From assembly GCA_946222435.1 (NCBI GenBank), contig CAMIOJ010000061.1, positions 1 to 9,570 of the forward strand: 9,570 nucleotides of DNA, written 5' to 3'. The notes under the pieces were generated by a model, which was not told where the DNA came from, ran no database searches, and was given only the letters and a program-made list of their open reading frames with translations. This stretch comes from an uncultured Micrococcus sp. Lineage in GTDB: Bacteria > Actinomycetota > Actinomycetes > Actinomycetales > Micrococcaceae. Shown one piece after another: positions 1 to 7,178 of the stretch. The number at the start of each line of letters is the position of its first letter. Position 1 is the first letter of the stretch. The translations under genes and the position numbers were made by a program.

Positions 1-1209
1 GAAGGTGACGATCGGGGCCACGGGGCCGAAGATCTCCTGCTTCAGGATCGGGTTGTCCCTCTGCACCTTCAGGGCGGTGGGCTGATAGAAGTAGCCCGGA
101 CCGTCCACCTTGTCTCCGCCGGTGAGCACCTCGCCGCCGGCCTCGACGGCGTCGAGGACTAGCTGGTGGATGTCCTCCCGGGCGCCCTCGTCCACGATCG
201 GCCCGAGGGTGGAGTCCGGGTCGGTGCCGCGCAGCGGCTTGAGGGCCTCGAGCTTGGCCACGAACTTCTTCGTGAACTCCTCGGCCACGTCCTCGTGGAC
301 CAGGAAGCGGTTGGCGGCGGTGCAGGCCTCGCCCATGTTGCGCATCTTGGCGGCGAAGGCGCCCTCCACCGCGGCGTCGAGGTCCGCATCCTCGAAGACG
401 ATCAGCGGTGCGTTGCCGCCGAGCTCCATGGAGGTGCGCAGCACGTTCTTGGCGGCGTCCTGCATGAGCTTCACGCCCACCGGGGTCGACCCGGTGAAGG
501 ACACCTTGCGCAGGCGCGGGTCCTCGAGGATCGGCCCGGAGATGGCGGAGGCGGAGGAGCCGGAGACCACGTTCAGCACACCCTTGGGCAGCCCGGCCTC
601 CTGCATCACCTGGGCGAACAGCTGGGTGGTCAGCGGGGTGAGCTTGGCGGCCTTGAGGACCATGGTGCAGCCGGCTGCGACGGCCGGGCCGACCTTGCGG
701 GTGGCCATCGCCAGCGGGAAGTTCCAGGGGGTGATGAGCAGGCAGGGGCCCACCGGCTTGTGGTTCACCTGCATCTTCAGGGTGCCCTCGGGCCCGTTCA
801 TGGTGCGGCCGTAGTGGCGCACGGCCTCCTCGGAGAACCAGCGCAGGAAGCCGTTTCCGTAGGTGACCTCGCCGCGGGCCTCGGCGAGCGGCTTGCCCAT
901 CTCGAGGGTCATGAGCAGCGCGAAGTCCTCGGCGCGCTCGTTGATCATGTCGTAGGCGCGGCGGAGGATGTCCGCGCGCTCCTTGGCCGGGGTGCGGGCC
1001 CAGTCCCTCTGCGCGGCGCAGGCGGCGTCGAAGGCGGCCTTGGCGTCATCCGAATTGCCATCCTGCAGGGAGGCGATGACCTCGCCGGTGGCCGGGTCCT
1101 TCACGTCGAAGGTCTTCCCGGAGGAGGCGTCACGCCACTCCCCGTCGATCAGCAGGCCCTTCGGGACGGACTCCAGCAGGGTCTTCTCACGCTCGGCGGT
1201 CACGGTCAT
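1..1209 (-). CDS. gabD: Succinate-semialdehyde dehydrogenase (ALDH family), C-terminus cut by window edge
   Basis: This enzyme oxidises succinate semialdehyde to succinate with NAD(P)+, the last step of GABA breakdown, in the cytoplasm. 403 codons are visible; family members have about 455-490, so some 50-90 residues lie outside the window. The ALDH core reads in order: TPWNFP (160-165, with Asn163 of the oxyanion hole), the cofactor-contacting Lys186, FTGSTGVG (238-245), the general base Glu262 in MELGG, and the nucleophile Cys296 in GEACTAANR. The GEACTAANR context is the form I associate with actinobacterial GabD1-type enzymes. The ATG at 1209 has a GAGGT Shine-Dalgarno sequence (1215-1219) at 5-nt spacing, and the protein begins as the family does. 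The Pro that usually follows the cofactor Lys is Ala here (LKAAKLTP). The gene lies 199 nt downstream of rsmI on the same strand, probably with its own promoter. The ALDH assignment is firm; the exact substrate is inferred from overall similarity. Confidence 0.9.
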   Translation of the reverse strand, partial: MTVTAEREKTLLESVPKGLLIDGEWRDASSGKTFDVKDPATGEVIASLQDGNSDDAKAAFDAACAAQRDWARTPAKERADILRRAYDMINERAEDFALLMTLEMGKPLAEARGEVTYGNGFLRWFSEEAVRHYGRTMNGPEGTLKMQVNHKPVGPCLLITPWNFPLAMATRKVGPAVAAGCTMVLKAAKLTPLTTQLFAQVMQEAGLPKGVLNVVSGSSASAISGPILEDPRLRKVSFTGSTPVGVKLMQDAAKNVLRTSMELGGNAPLIVFEDADLDAAVEGAFAAKMRNMGEACTAANRFLVHEDVAEEFTKKFVAKLEALKPLRGTDPDSTLGPIVDEGAREDIHQLVLDAVEAGGEVLTGGDKVDGPGYFYQPTALKVQRDNPILKQEIFGPVAPIVTF

Positions 1210-1333
1210 GGTGCACCTCTTTCACACGGGGTCATCGGCGCGCCGGTCCGGCGGCCGCTTGCCTGTCAGGTCCAACCACGGGCCGGTGCACGGTCATTCC
1301 CGCGCCGTCTCCCGTCCGGGACCACTACCGCGC

Positions 1334-1339
1334 ATCCTA
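1334..1339 (-). promoter_or_regulatory. Candidate -10 element upstream of the semialdehyde dehydrogenase
   Basis: TAGGAT on the minus strand, the same hexamer used upstream of rsmI. It sits in the 199-nt gap between the rsmI stop (1409) and the dehydrogenase start (1209). It would give a leader of roughly 120 nt that carries the GAGGT ribosome site. I see no good -35 at 16-18 nt, so this is tentative. Nothing else recognisable is in the gap: no small ORF with a ribosome site and no strong terminator hairpin. Confidence 0.3.
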
Positions 1340-1408
1340 CTGACCGGAGAGGCCTGATCCCCATGGCTGTCCACCGCTCGATCTCACCCCGCGGCGGCCG
1401 GCCACGCC

Positions 1409-2284
1409 TCAGCCCCTCCGTGCCGCGAGCACCGCGTCGTACAGCTCGTTCTTGCGCACCCCGTGCTCGGACGCCACCTCGGCTGCGGCCTGCTTCATCC
1501 GCTCGCCGGCAGCCACCCGCTGCTCGACGACGGCCGCCAGCTCCGCCAGGCTCGTCGCCTCCGCCTGCGCACCGGGGCCGACGACGAGGACGATCTCGCC
1601 CCGGATGCCCTCGCCCGCCTCACGCTCGCGGGCCCAGGCCGCCAGCTCGGCGGCGGTTCCGCGGACTACCTCCTCGTGGAGCTTGGTCAGCTCGCGCGCC
1701 ACGCAGGCGGGACGGTCCTCGCCCAGCGCGTCCACCAGGGACTCCAGAGACGCCGTGATCCGCTGCGGCGACTCGAAGAACACCACGGTCCGTTCCTCGC
1801 CCCGGATCCGCTCGAAGGCCCGGCCCCGCTCCCCCGCCTTGCGCGGGACGAACCCGTCGAAGGCGAACCGGTCGGTCGGCAGTCCGGACAGGGCCAGTGC
1901 GGTGGTCACGGCGCTGGCCCCCGGCGCGCATGTCACCGGCAGCCCCTCGGCGGCCGCGGCGGCCACGAGACGGTGCCCGGGGTCGGAGACCGTCGGCATG
2001 CCGGCGTCCGTCACCACCACCACGGTCTGCCCCTCGCGCACCAGGGCCAGCAGACCCTGGGCCGAGGCGGCCTCGTTGTGCTCGTGGTGGGCCATCAATC
2101 GGCCCCTCGGCGTGACGCCCAGCTTCCGGCAGAGCTGCCGCGCCATCCGGGTGTCCTCCGCGGCCACGACGTCCGCGCCCTCCAGGACCTCGCGCAGGCG
2201 TGCGGTCGCGTCGCCGAGGTTGCCGATCGGTGTGGCCGCCAGGATCAGCCGGCCATGGTCACGGACGTGCGCTGGTGCAGACAT
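1409..2284 (-). CDS. rsmI: 16S rRNA (cytidine(1402)-2'-O)-methyltransferase RsmI
   Basis: RsmI uses S-adenosylmethionine to 2'-O-methylate C1402 in the decoding centre of 16S rRNA. It belongs to the tetrapyrrole-methylase (SAM-dependent TP_methylase) superfamily. Counting from the chosen start, the N-terminal strand and loop LILAATPIGNLGDA is at 13-26, VVAAEDTRMAR at 39-49, the SAM-site loop DAGMPTVSDPG at 93-103, CAPGASAV at 119-126, and FDGFVPRK at 142-149 followed by a VFFESPQR block. The full length of 291 residues fits the family (about 270-300). An in-frame ATG lies 9 nt upstream at 2293, but it overlaps a TAGGAT -10 hexamer (2292-2297). The ATG at 2284 is 7 nt after that hexamer and neither ATG has a Shine-Dalgarno sequence, so I chose 2284 as a leaderless start. 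The dehydrogenase follows downstream. In M. tuberculosis this gene is the divergent neighbour of pmt. Confidence 0.93.
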   Translation of the reverse strand: MSAPAHVRDHGRLILAATPIGNLGDATARLREVLEGADVVAAEDTRMARQLCRKLGVTPRGRLMAHHEHNEAASAQGLLALVREGQTVVVVTDAGMPTVSDPGHRLVAAAAAEGLPVTCAPGASAVTTALALSGLPTDRFAFDGFVPRKAGERGRAFERIRGEERTVVFFESPQRITASLESLVDALGEDRPACVARELTKLHEEVVRGTAAELAAWAREREAGEGIRGEIVLVVGPGAQAEATSLAELAAVVEQRVAAGERMKQAAAEVASEHGVRKNELYDAVLAARRG

Positions 2285-2291
2285 GCCGCTC

Positions 2292-2297
2292 ATCCTA
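2292..2297 (-). promoter_or_regulatory. Leaderless -10 element of rsmI
   Basis: TAGGAT on the minus strand, followed by the 7-nt spacer GAGCGGC and the ATG at 2284. This is the TANNNT-N6/7-ATG arrangement of actinobacterial leaderless genes, in which the A of the start codon is the +1 base. No purine-rich ribosome site precedes either in-frame ATG. No clear -35 is seen, which is common for such promoters. Confidence 0.65.
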
Positions 2298-2325
2298 GGC
2301 GGGCCGGGCCTGCGGCACGCGGCGT

Positions 2326-2973
2326 ATGGACAACTTCGAGGCGGACAACATCCGCCGGCTCATCGACGCCGCCGAGCGCGACGGCCACAGCCTGGTCATC
2401 GCGGAGGGGCCGCTCGAGCCCAACGGCTTCTGGTCCAGGATCAACACGGGCGTGATGCTCCTCCGCAACGACGAGATCGGCCGGCGGATCGTGGCGGACA
2501 CCTACACCGCAGACCTGGGCACCGTCCGCGCCTGGTGGGACGACGAGCGGGACGGCCTGTTCACCGACGGGGACCAGGACCAGATGTGGTGGGTCCTGAA
2601 CGATCAGGACCTGCTCGACCATGTGCGCATCGTCGGCCACCGGGAGCTGAACTCCCGTGGCCACTACTACGAGGACGGGCTCTCGGACGCCTTCGTGATG
2701 CACTTCACCGGCTATCCGGACAAGGAGCTGGGCGCGGCCCGATTCGCCCGGCGCTTCGGGATCGGCCAGGAGCTCGTCCCCGAGCCTCTGTTGGACAAGT
2801 ACCACGTGAAGGTCCGCAGCCCCCTGCGCGGCGCCCGGCTGCGCTGGCGCGAGACCAGCACGGACGCCTACGCCGGGCTCAAGGCCCGCCTCCGCCCGCA
2901 CAAGGCCACGATCAAGGGCGCCGTCGACCGGCTGCCCGCGCCGATCCGCCGCCGCGTCCCCCTCGGCGGCTGA
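2326..2973 (+). pseudogene. Glycosyltransferase remnant (GT34/GMA12-MNN10-like), N-terminus missing
   Basis: A 215-codon reading frame that resembles the C-terminal part of GT34-type (GMA12/MNN10) GT-A glycosyltransferases. Seen: INTGVMLLRN (39-48), matching the family's 'N-S/T-G-V-x-L-x-R-N' block; DGDQDQMWWVL (81-91), matching the acidic 'DQ' block; and HYYEDGLSD (113-121) leading into FVMHFTGYPDKE (123-134). The tail (150-215) is basic. In intact relatives the nucleotide-sugar-binding strand and the metal-binding DxD motif lie well before the INTGV block. Here only 38 residues precede it and none form a DxD. Upstream the frame meets a stop at 2296 and then rsmI, so this is a true truncation rather than a missed start. 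The ATG at 2326 has no Shine-Dalgarno sequence and no TANNNT at leaderless spacing. Best read as a decayed gene; a residual domain that is still translated cannot be excluded. The family name is from motif resemblance only. Confidence 0.6.
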
Positions 2974-2977
2974 TCCT

Positions 2978-3551
2978 TCAGCTGCGTGCGGGGCCCTGCC
3001 GGTCCAGCAACGGGTACACCGGTTCGCCCGCTCGGCCGCTGCGCACCCAGGTCCTCAGGCCCACCAGTCTGCCGGTGCGCACCGCCGCCTGCCGGACGGC
3101 CCAGGTACCGGCCGGACCGATCCGGTGCCCGGCCTGCAGCACCAGCGCGGACAGGTTCGAGTCCTCCATGCCGTAGGGCGGGAGGGACTCGTCGAATCCT
3201 CCGACCTCCACGAACACCGAGCGCAGGATCGCCGCGTTGCCGCTCATGGCGCCCCGGCCGTGGAGGATCCCGGGGTTGAGGACCGGTCCGTCGGGACGGA
3301 GGGGCCGGGTCATGACCCGGATCAGGCCCGCCACCATGGGCGTCTCCGCAGTGACCGCGCGGTGCGCCTGCTCGACCCAGTCCTCCGCCACCCGGTCGTC
3401 GGCGTCGCACAGGGCCAGGACCCGCCCACGCGCCGGCCGAGCGGTCCGCCGTCGCGGTCCCCATCGTGCGTCCTCCCCGGCCCCATGGGCCCGGTGCCCC
3501 GACACGCCCAGGCGCGTGCCGTCGTCGTCCGACTCTCTTCCTTCCCCGCAC
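2978..3551 (-). pseudogene. GT2-family glycosyltransferase remnant, N-terminus missing and probably frameshifted
   Basis: The clear coding part runs from about 3430 down to the TGA at 2978-2980. It reads RVLALCDADDRV with the metal-binding DAD at 3398-3406, then GAMSGNAAILR, VFVEVGGFDESLPPYGMEDSN and a C-terminal amphipathic tail. DxD, GGFDE and ED in this order are the hallmark of GT2 transferases that use nucleotide-sugar donors. The family's opening strand (VVIPxYN-like) and first ~80 residues are absent: pmt begins, on the other strand, only about 210 nt beyond the DAD. Just before GRVLALC the reading frame turns into arginine-rich sequence. In another frame GTATADRSAGAWAG (about 3424-3465) resembles the usual 'GxxxARNxGxxxARG' segment, which suggests an indel near 3424. 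Its stop lies 4 nt from the stop of the converging GT34-like remnant. Not a functional transferase as it stands. Confidence 0.6.
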
Positions 3552-3604
3552 TCTAGCCGCCGCGCCCGGGCCGCCGAGGCCGGTGCCGCGTCCGTTCCGG
3601 CCCG

Positions 3605-3610
3605 TAGCAT
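3605..3610 (+). promoter_or_regulatory. Leaderless -10 element of pmt
   Basis: TAGCAT, then 6 nt (GGCAGG), then the GTG start at 3617. GGCAGG directly abuts the GTG, so it cannot serve as a normally spaced Shine-Dalgarno sequence; the layout fits transcription starting at the start codon. An ATG overlapping the hexamer (3609) is in another frame. Confidence 0.55.
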
Positions 3611-3616
3611 GGCAGG

Positions 3617-5248
3617 GTGCCTCGAACCGCCGTCGCCTCCACCTCGCGCGCCCTGACCGGCGCGCGCGCCGGCGACCCGTTCTCCGAGGCCGCCCTGCGC
3701 GCGCGCCTCGGGCTCCGGACCTCCGCCGTCACCCGGTGGGAATGGATCGTCCCCCTGCTGATCGCGCTGGCGGCCGGCGTCATGCGGTTCACCGCCCTGG
3801 ACTTCCCGGGCCGGCTGGTCTTCGACGAGACCTACTACCCCAAGGACGCCTGGTCCCTGCTGCACTACGGCTACGAGCGGTCCTGGCCGGAGGACGCGGA
3901 CGAGGCCTTCGCGCAGGGCACCGCCACCCCGGACCCGGACCCGGCCTATGTGGTGCATCCGCCGCTGGGCAAGTGGCTGATCGGTCTGGGAATGCTCGTG
4001 TTCGGGGCGGACAACGGCTACGGCTGGCGCTCCGCCTCCGCCCTGGCGGGCACGCTCACGGTGCTGCTGACGGTGCTGATCGGGCGCCGGCTCTTCCGCT
4101 CGCTCACCCTGGGCGCCCTGGCCGGCGTGCTGCTGGCCACCGAGGGCCACCACCTGATCATGTCCCGCATCGGCCTGCTGGACATCTTCCTGTCCCTGTT
4201 CGTGGCCGCCGCCTTCTGGGCGCTGCTCAAGGACCGCGACGACGGCCGGGCTCGGTTGGCCCGCCGTCTCGCCTCCGCGCTGCGCTCGGCCCCGGACACC
4301 GCCGCCCGACGACGGCTGCTCTCCTCCGGCCCGCTGCTCGGGTGGCGTCCGTGGCGGCTTCTCGCCGGCCTGCTGCTGGGCGCCGGCTGCGCCGTGAAGC
4401 TCTCCGGCCTGGCCTTCATGGCCGTGTTCGGCCTGATGACGGTGCTCTGGGACATGGAGGCCCGGCGCACCGCCGGGATCCGGCACTGGCTGCGGGCCGG
4501 CGTCACCCATGACGGACTCGGCGCGTTCCTGGCCGTGGTGGGCGGCGGCCTGGCCGTCTACCTGGCCTCCTGGACCGGCTGGTTCCTCTCCGCGGACGGC
4601 TACTACCGCCAGTGGGGTGCCGAGAACCCGCCGAGCGCCTGGTGGGAGCACCTGCTGCCGGACGCGCTGCGCTCGCTGATCCACTACCACCAGGAGTCCA
4701 CGACCTTCCACGAGGGCCTCACCAGCCCCCACGACTACGCCTCCAGCCCCTGGACCTGGCCCTTCATGGGCCGCCCCGTCAGCTACTTCTACGAGGGCGG
4801 CGAGCCCGGCGAGGGCCCGTGCATCGGCATGGACGTCAAATGCTCCTCCGCCATCACGGACATCGCCAACCCGATCCTGTGGTGGTCGGGACTGGCAGCC
4901 GTGCTGGTCTGCCTGTGGCTGTGGATCGCACGCCGGGACTGGCGGGCCGGCGCCCTGCTCGGGGTGTACCTCGCCGGCCAGGTGGTCTGGTTCCTGTGGC
5001 CGGAGCGCACCATGTTCTTCTTCTACACCGTGGCCTACGAGCCGTTCCTGGTGCTCATGGTGGTCCTCGCGCTCTCGCTGCTGCTGCGCCCCGGCGCACG
5101 GCTCGGACGGCGCGGCGGAGCTCTGCTGGTCATCGCCTTCACGCTCGTCGTGCTCGCCGTGTCCGTGTTCTTCCTCCCGGTCTGGACCGGAGAGGTCATG
5201 CCCTACGAGCACTGGCGCTGGCGCATGTGGCTGGCGAGCTGGATCTGA
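3617..5248 (+). CDS. pmt: Dolichyl-phosphate-mannose-type protein O-mannosyltransferase (GT39, PMT)
   Basis: This polytopic membrane enzyme transfers mannose from polyprenyl-phosphate-mannose to Ser/Thr of proteins as the Sec system exports them, starting bacterial protein O-mannosylation. The first membrane helix is about residues 43-61. It is followed by the hallmark extracytoplasmic loop with the catalytic Asp-Glu pair (D70-E71 in FDETYYPKDAW) and HPPLGKWL (114-121). Further helices run through the protein, including long hydrophobic stretches near residues 150-205, 250-280, 300-325 and several at the C-terminus. HHLIMSRIGLLDIFLSLF around residues 176-193 and the AVKLSG block near 258-263 are also typical of the family. 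At 543 residues it is full length (usually about 500-530 in Actinobacteria). The GTG start at 3617 is supported by the -10 element 6 nt upstream. It is divergent from rsmI, a conserved pairing that is here split by glycosyltransferase remnants. The acyl-CoA synthetase follows after 60 nt but appears to have its own promoter. Confidence 0.93.
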   Translation: MPRTAVASTSRALTGARAGDPFSEAALRARLGLRTSAVTRWEWIVPLLIALAAGVMRFTALDFPGRLVFDETYYPKDAWSLLHYGYERSWPEDADEAFAQGTATPDPDPAYVVHPPLGKWLIGLGMLVFGADNGYGWRSASALAGTLTVLLTVLIGRRLFRSLTLGALAGVLLATEGHHLIMSRIGLLDIFLSLFVAAAFWALLKDRDDGRARLARRLASALRSAPDTAARRRLLSSGPLLGWRPWRLLAGLLLGAGCAVKLSGLAFMAVFGLMTVLWDMEARRTAGIRHWLRAGVTHDGLGAFLAVVGGGLAVYLASWTGWFLSADGYYRQWGAENPPSAWWEHLLPDALRSLIHYHQESTTFHEGLTSPHDYASSPWTWPFMGRPVSYFYEGGEPGEGPCIGMDVKCSSAITDIANPILWWSGLAAVLVCLWLWIARRDWRAGALLGVYLAGQVVWFLWPERTMFFFYTVAYEPFLVLMVVLALSLLLRPGARLGRRGGALLVIAFTLVVLAVSVFFLPVWTGEVMPYEHWRWRMWLASWI

Positions 5249-5268
5249 CCTGGCCCAAGGCCGTCCGT

Positions 5269-5298
5269 CCTACACAGATCGTCCCGGGGGTCTGTAGG
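5269..5298. repeat. Inverted repeat overlapping the acyl-CoA synthetase promoter
   Basis: CCTACA (5269-5274) and TGTAGG (5293-5298) are exact inverted arms around an 18-nt centre that has two further matching pairs. The right arm overlaps the TAGGCT -10 hexamer. It could be a repressor operator or a weak hairpin after pmt (stop at 5248). Short arms like these also arise by chance. Confidence 0.35.
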
Positions 5299-5300
5299 CT
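5295..5300 (+). promoter_or_regulatory. Leaderless -10 element of the acyl-CoA synthetase gene
   Basis: TAGGCT is followed by 8 nt and the GTG at 5309. The upstream in-frame GTG at 5303 is only 2 nt from the hexamer, too close to be transcribed from this promoter. No Shine-Dalgarno sequence precedes either GTG. Confidence 0.5.
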
Positions 5301-5308
5301 CTGTGCCT

Positions 5309-7165
5309 GTGCAGAAGCCGACCAGCCTGACCGAGACCTCGACCGCCCTCTCCGTGGACCTGCCGGAGGACAGCAACATCACGGACCTCGTCCTGTCCTC
5401 CCACGCCGAAGACCCCGCCGCGGCCGTCTACGCCGTGCGCAACGGTGCCGGCGGCTGGCTGGACGTGAGCTTCTCCGCCTTCCTGGACCGGGTCCGCGGC
5501 GTCGCCCGCGGCCTGATCGCACACGGGGTGAAGCCGGGCGACCGCGTGGCCCTGTTCGCCCCCACCAGCTACGAGTGGGCCGTCCTGGACCAGGCCGTCT
5601 GGTTCGCCGGCGCGATCTCCGTGCCCATCTACGAGACCTCCTCGGCCCACCAGGTGCAGCACATCCTGACGGACTCGGGCGCCACGGTGGTGGCCTGCGG
5701 CAACGGCTCCCACGAGCGCACCGCCCGGCGCGCCGCCGAGGAGGGCGGCGTCGAGGTCTTCACGTTCCACGTCTCCGGGGCCGGCCTGGACGAGCTCACC
5801 GCGCACGGCCGGGAGGTGGACGACGCCGCGCTCGAGGCGGCCCGTTCGCTGGCCGGCATGGACGACGTCGCCTCCCTGGTCTACACCTCCGGCACCACCG
5901 GCAAGCCGAAGGGCGCCATGATCACCCACCGCAACTTCGCGGTGGGCGGCCTGAACATCCTCGCCTTCGCCCATGAGGTGGTGGCCTGGAAGCAGTCCGG
6001 GCACGACTCCCGCACGCTGATGTTCCTGCCGCTGGCGCACGTGCTCGCCCACGCCGTGCAGGTCATCTGCCTGGTCGGCCGCATCCAGATCGCCCACGCC
6101 TCCTCCATGGGCACCCTGACCCGTGACCTCGCCTCCTTCCGCCCGAACTGGCTGCTGGCCGTGCCGCGCGTCTTCGAGAAGCTCGAGTCCGGCGTGGCCA
6201 CCAAGGCCAAGAACGCGGGCAACGAGAAGGTCTTCGACGCCGCCCGCGCCACCGCGGTCGCCTACTCGCAGGCCGTGGAGGACGCCCAGCAGGGCCGCGG
6301 CGCCGGCCCCTCCCTGGCCCTCAAGGCGAAGCGCGCCGTGTTCGACCGCCTCGTCTTCGCGAAGCTGCGTGCCGCCCTCGGCGGATCGGTGCGGTACTCG
6401 GTGTCCGGCGCATCCACCCTGGACCCGGAGCTCGCCCACTTCTTCCGTGGCGCCGGCCTGCCGGTCATGGAGGGCTACGGTCTCACCGAGACCACCGCCC
6501 CGGCCACCGTGAACATCCCCGGCGCCGTCCGCCTGGGCACCGTGGGACTGCCGGTCTGCGGCACCACCGTGCGCATCGCCGAGGACTCCGAGGTGCTCGT
6601 CAAGGGCCCCATCGTGTTCAAGGGCTACTGGAACAACGAGGAGGCCACCGCCGAGAGCTTCGACGCGGAGGGCTTCTTCCACACCGGGGACCTCGGCACG
6701 CTCGACGAGGACGGCTACCTGTCCATCGTGGGACGCAAGAAGGAGCTCATCGTCACCGCCGGCGGCAAGAACGTGTACCCCACCCCCATGGAGGAGGGGC
6801 TGCGCCGCCACCGCCTGGTCAACCACGTGGTGGTGGTCGGCGAGAACCGCCCCTACGTGGGCGCGCTCGTCACGCTGGACGAGGAGGAGCTGAAGACCTG
6901 GTGCCAGGACCGCGGCCGCCCCGCGCTCTCCCTGTCCGAGGCAGCCGAGGACGAGCAGGTCCGCGCCGCCGTCCAGGAGGCCGTGGACAGGATCAACGAG
7001 GGCGTCTCCCGCGCCGAGTCCATCCGCCGGTTCGTCATCCTGGACCATGAGCTCTCCGAGTCCTCCGGCCACGTGACCCAGTCCATGAAGCTCAAGCGGA
7101 ACACCGTCATGGAGGACTTCCAGAAGGACGTGGAGTCCCTCTACGGGCCGCGGACGAAGAAGTGA
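5309..7165 (+). CDS. Long-chain acyl-CoA synthetase (FadD-type, AMP-forming)
   Basis: Activates fatty acids with ATP and CoA, through an acyl-adenylate, for beta-oxidation or lipid synthesis; cytoplasmic or membrane-associated. It is an ANL-superfamily enzyme with all core motifs. Counted from the alternative GTG at 5303 (subtract 2 for the chosen start): P-loop YTSGTTGKPKG at 194-204, adenylate-contacting YGLTET at 392-397, the TGDLG block with its ribose-binding Asp, and the hinge GRKKELIVTAGGKNVYP at 477-493. The C-terminal domain follows, ending about residue 620. Length and the motif set (PIYETSSAHQVQHIL, MFLPLAHV) match the long-chain FadD15-like group rather than short acyl or aryl ligases. 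The chain length used cannot be read from the sequence. I chose GTG 5309 (start MQKPTSL) because it is 8 nt from a TAGGCT -10 hexamer; GTG 5303 (MPVQKP) is the alternative. Tandem hairpins at 7179-7241 end the transcript. Confidence 0.92.
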   Translation: MQKPTSLTETSTALSVDLPEDSNITDLVLSSHAEDPAAAVYAVRNGAGGWLDVSFSAFLDRVRGVARGLIAHGVKPGDRVALFAPTSYEWAVLDQAVWFAGAISVPIYETSSAHQVQHILTDSGATVVACGNGSHERTARRAAEEGGVEVFTFHVSGAGLDELTAHGREVDDAALEAARSLAGMDDVASLVYTSGTTGKPKGAMITHRNFAVGGLNILAFAHEVVAWKQSGHDSRTLMFLPLAHVLAHAVQVICLVGRIQIAHASSMGTLTRDLASFRPNWLLAVPRVFEKLESGVATKAKNAGNEKVFDAARATAVAYSQAVEDAQQGRGAGPSLALKAKRAVFDRLVFAKLRAALGGSVRYSVSGASTLDPELAHFFRGAGLPVMEGYGLTETTAPATVNIPGAVRLGTVGLPVCGTTVRIAEDSEVLVKGPIVFKGYWNNEEATAESFDAEGFFHTGDLGTLDEDGYLSIVGRKKELIVTAGGKNVYPTPMEEGLRRHRLVNHVVVVGENRPYVGALVTLDEEELKTWCQDRGRPALSLSEAAEDEQVRAAVQEAVDRINEGVSRAESIRRFVILDHELSESSGHVTQSMKLKRNTVMEDFQKDVESLYGPRTKK

Positions 7166-7178
7166 GCCGACCGGAGCG

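Noticed and set aside
166..1758. A 530-codon plus-strand open frame across the dehydrogenase and rsmI
   Set aside because: Antisense shadow; it crosses two real minus-strand genes and their intergenic gap, and its composition is His/Gly/Arg-rich.
2294..2325. The missing N-terminus of the GT34-like frame as a missed upstream start
   Set aside because: The frame hits a TAG at 2296 and only 32 nt separate it from rsmI, too short for the missing donor-binding region.
1452..3176. A 574-codon plus-strand open frame across rsmI and the GT34-like remnant
   Set aside because: Antisense to rsmI and then out of frame with the remnant; Ser/Arg/Ala-rich without motifs.
2978..5212. A 744-codon minus-strand open frame opposite pmt
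   Set aside because: Only its last ~150 codons (the GT2 remnant) look like protein. The rest is Gly/Gln/His/Glu-rich antisense shadow of the membrane-protein gene on plus, which has clear PMT motifs.
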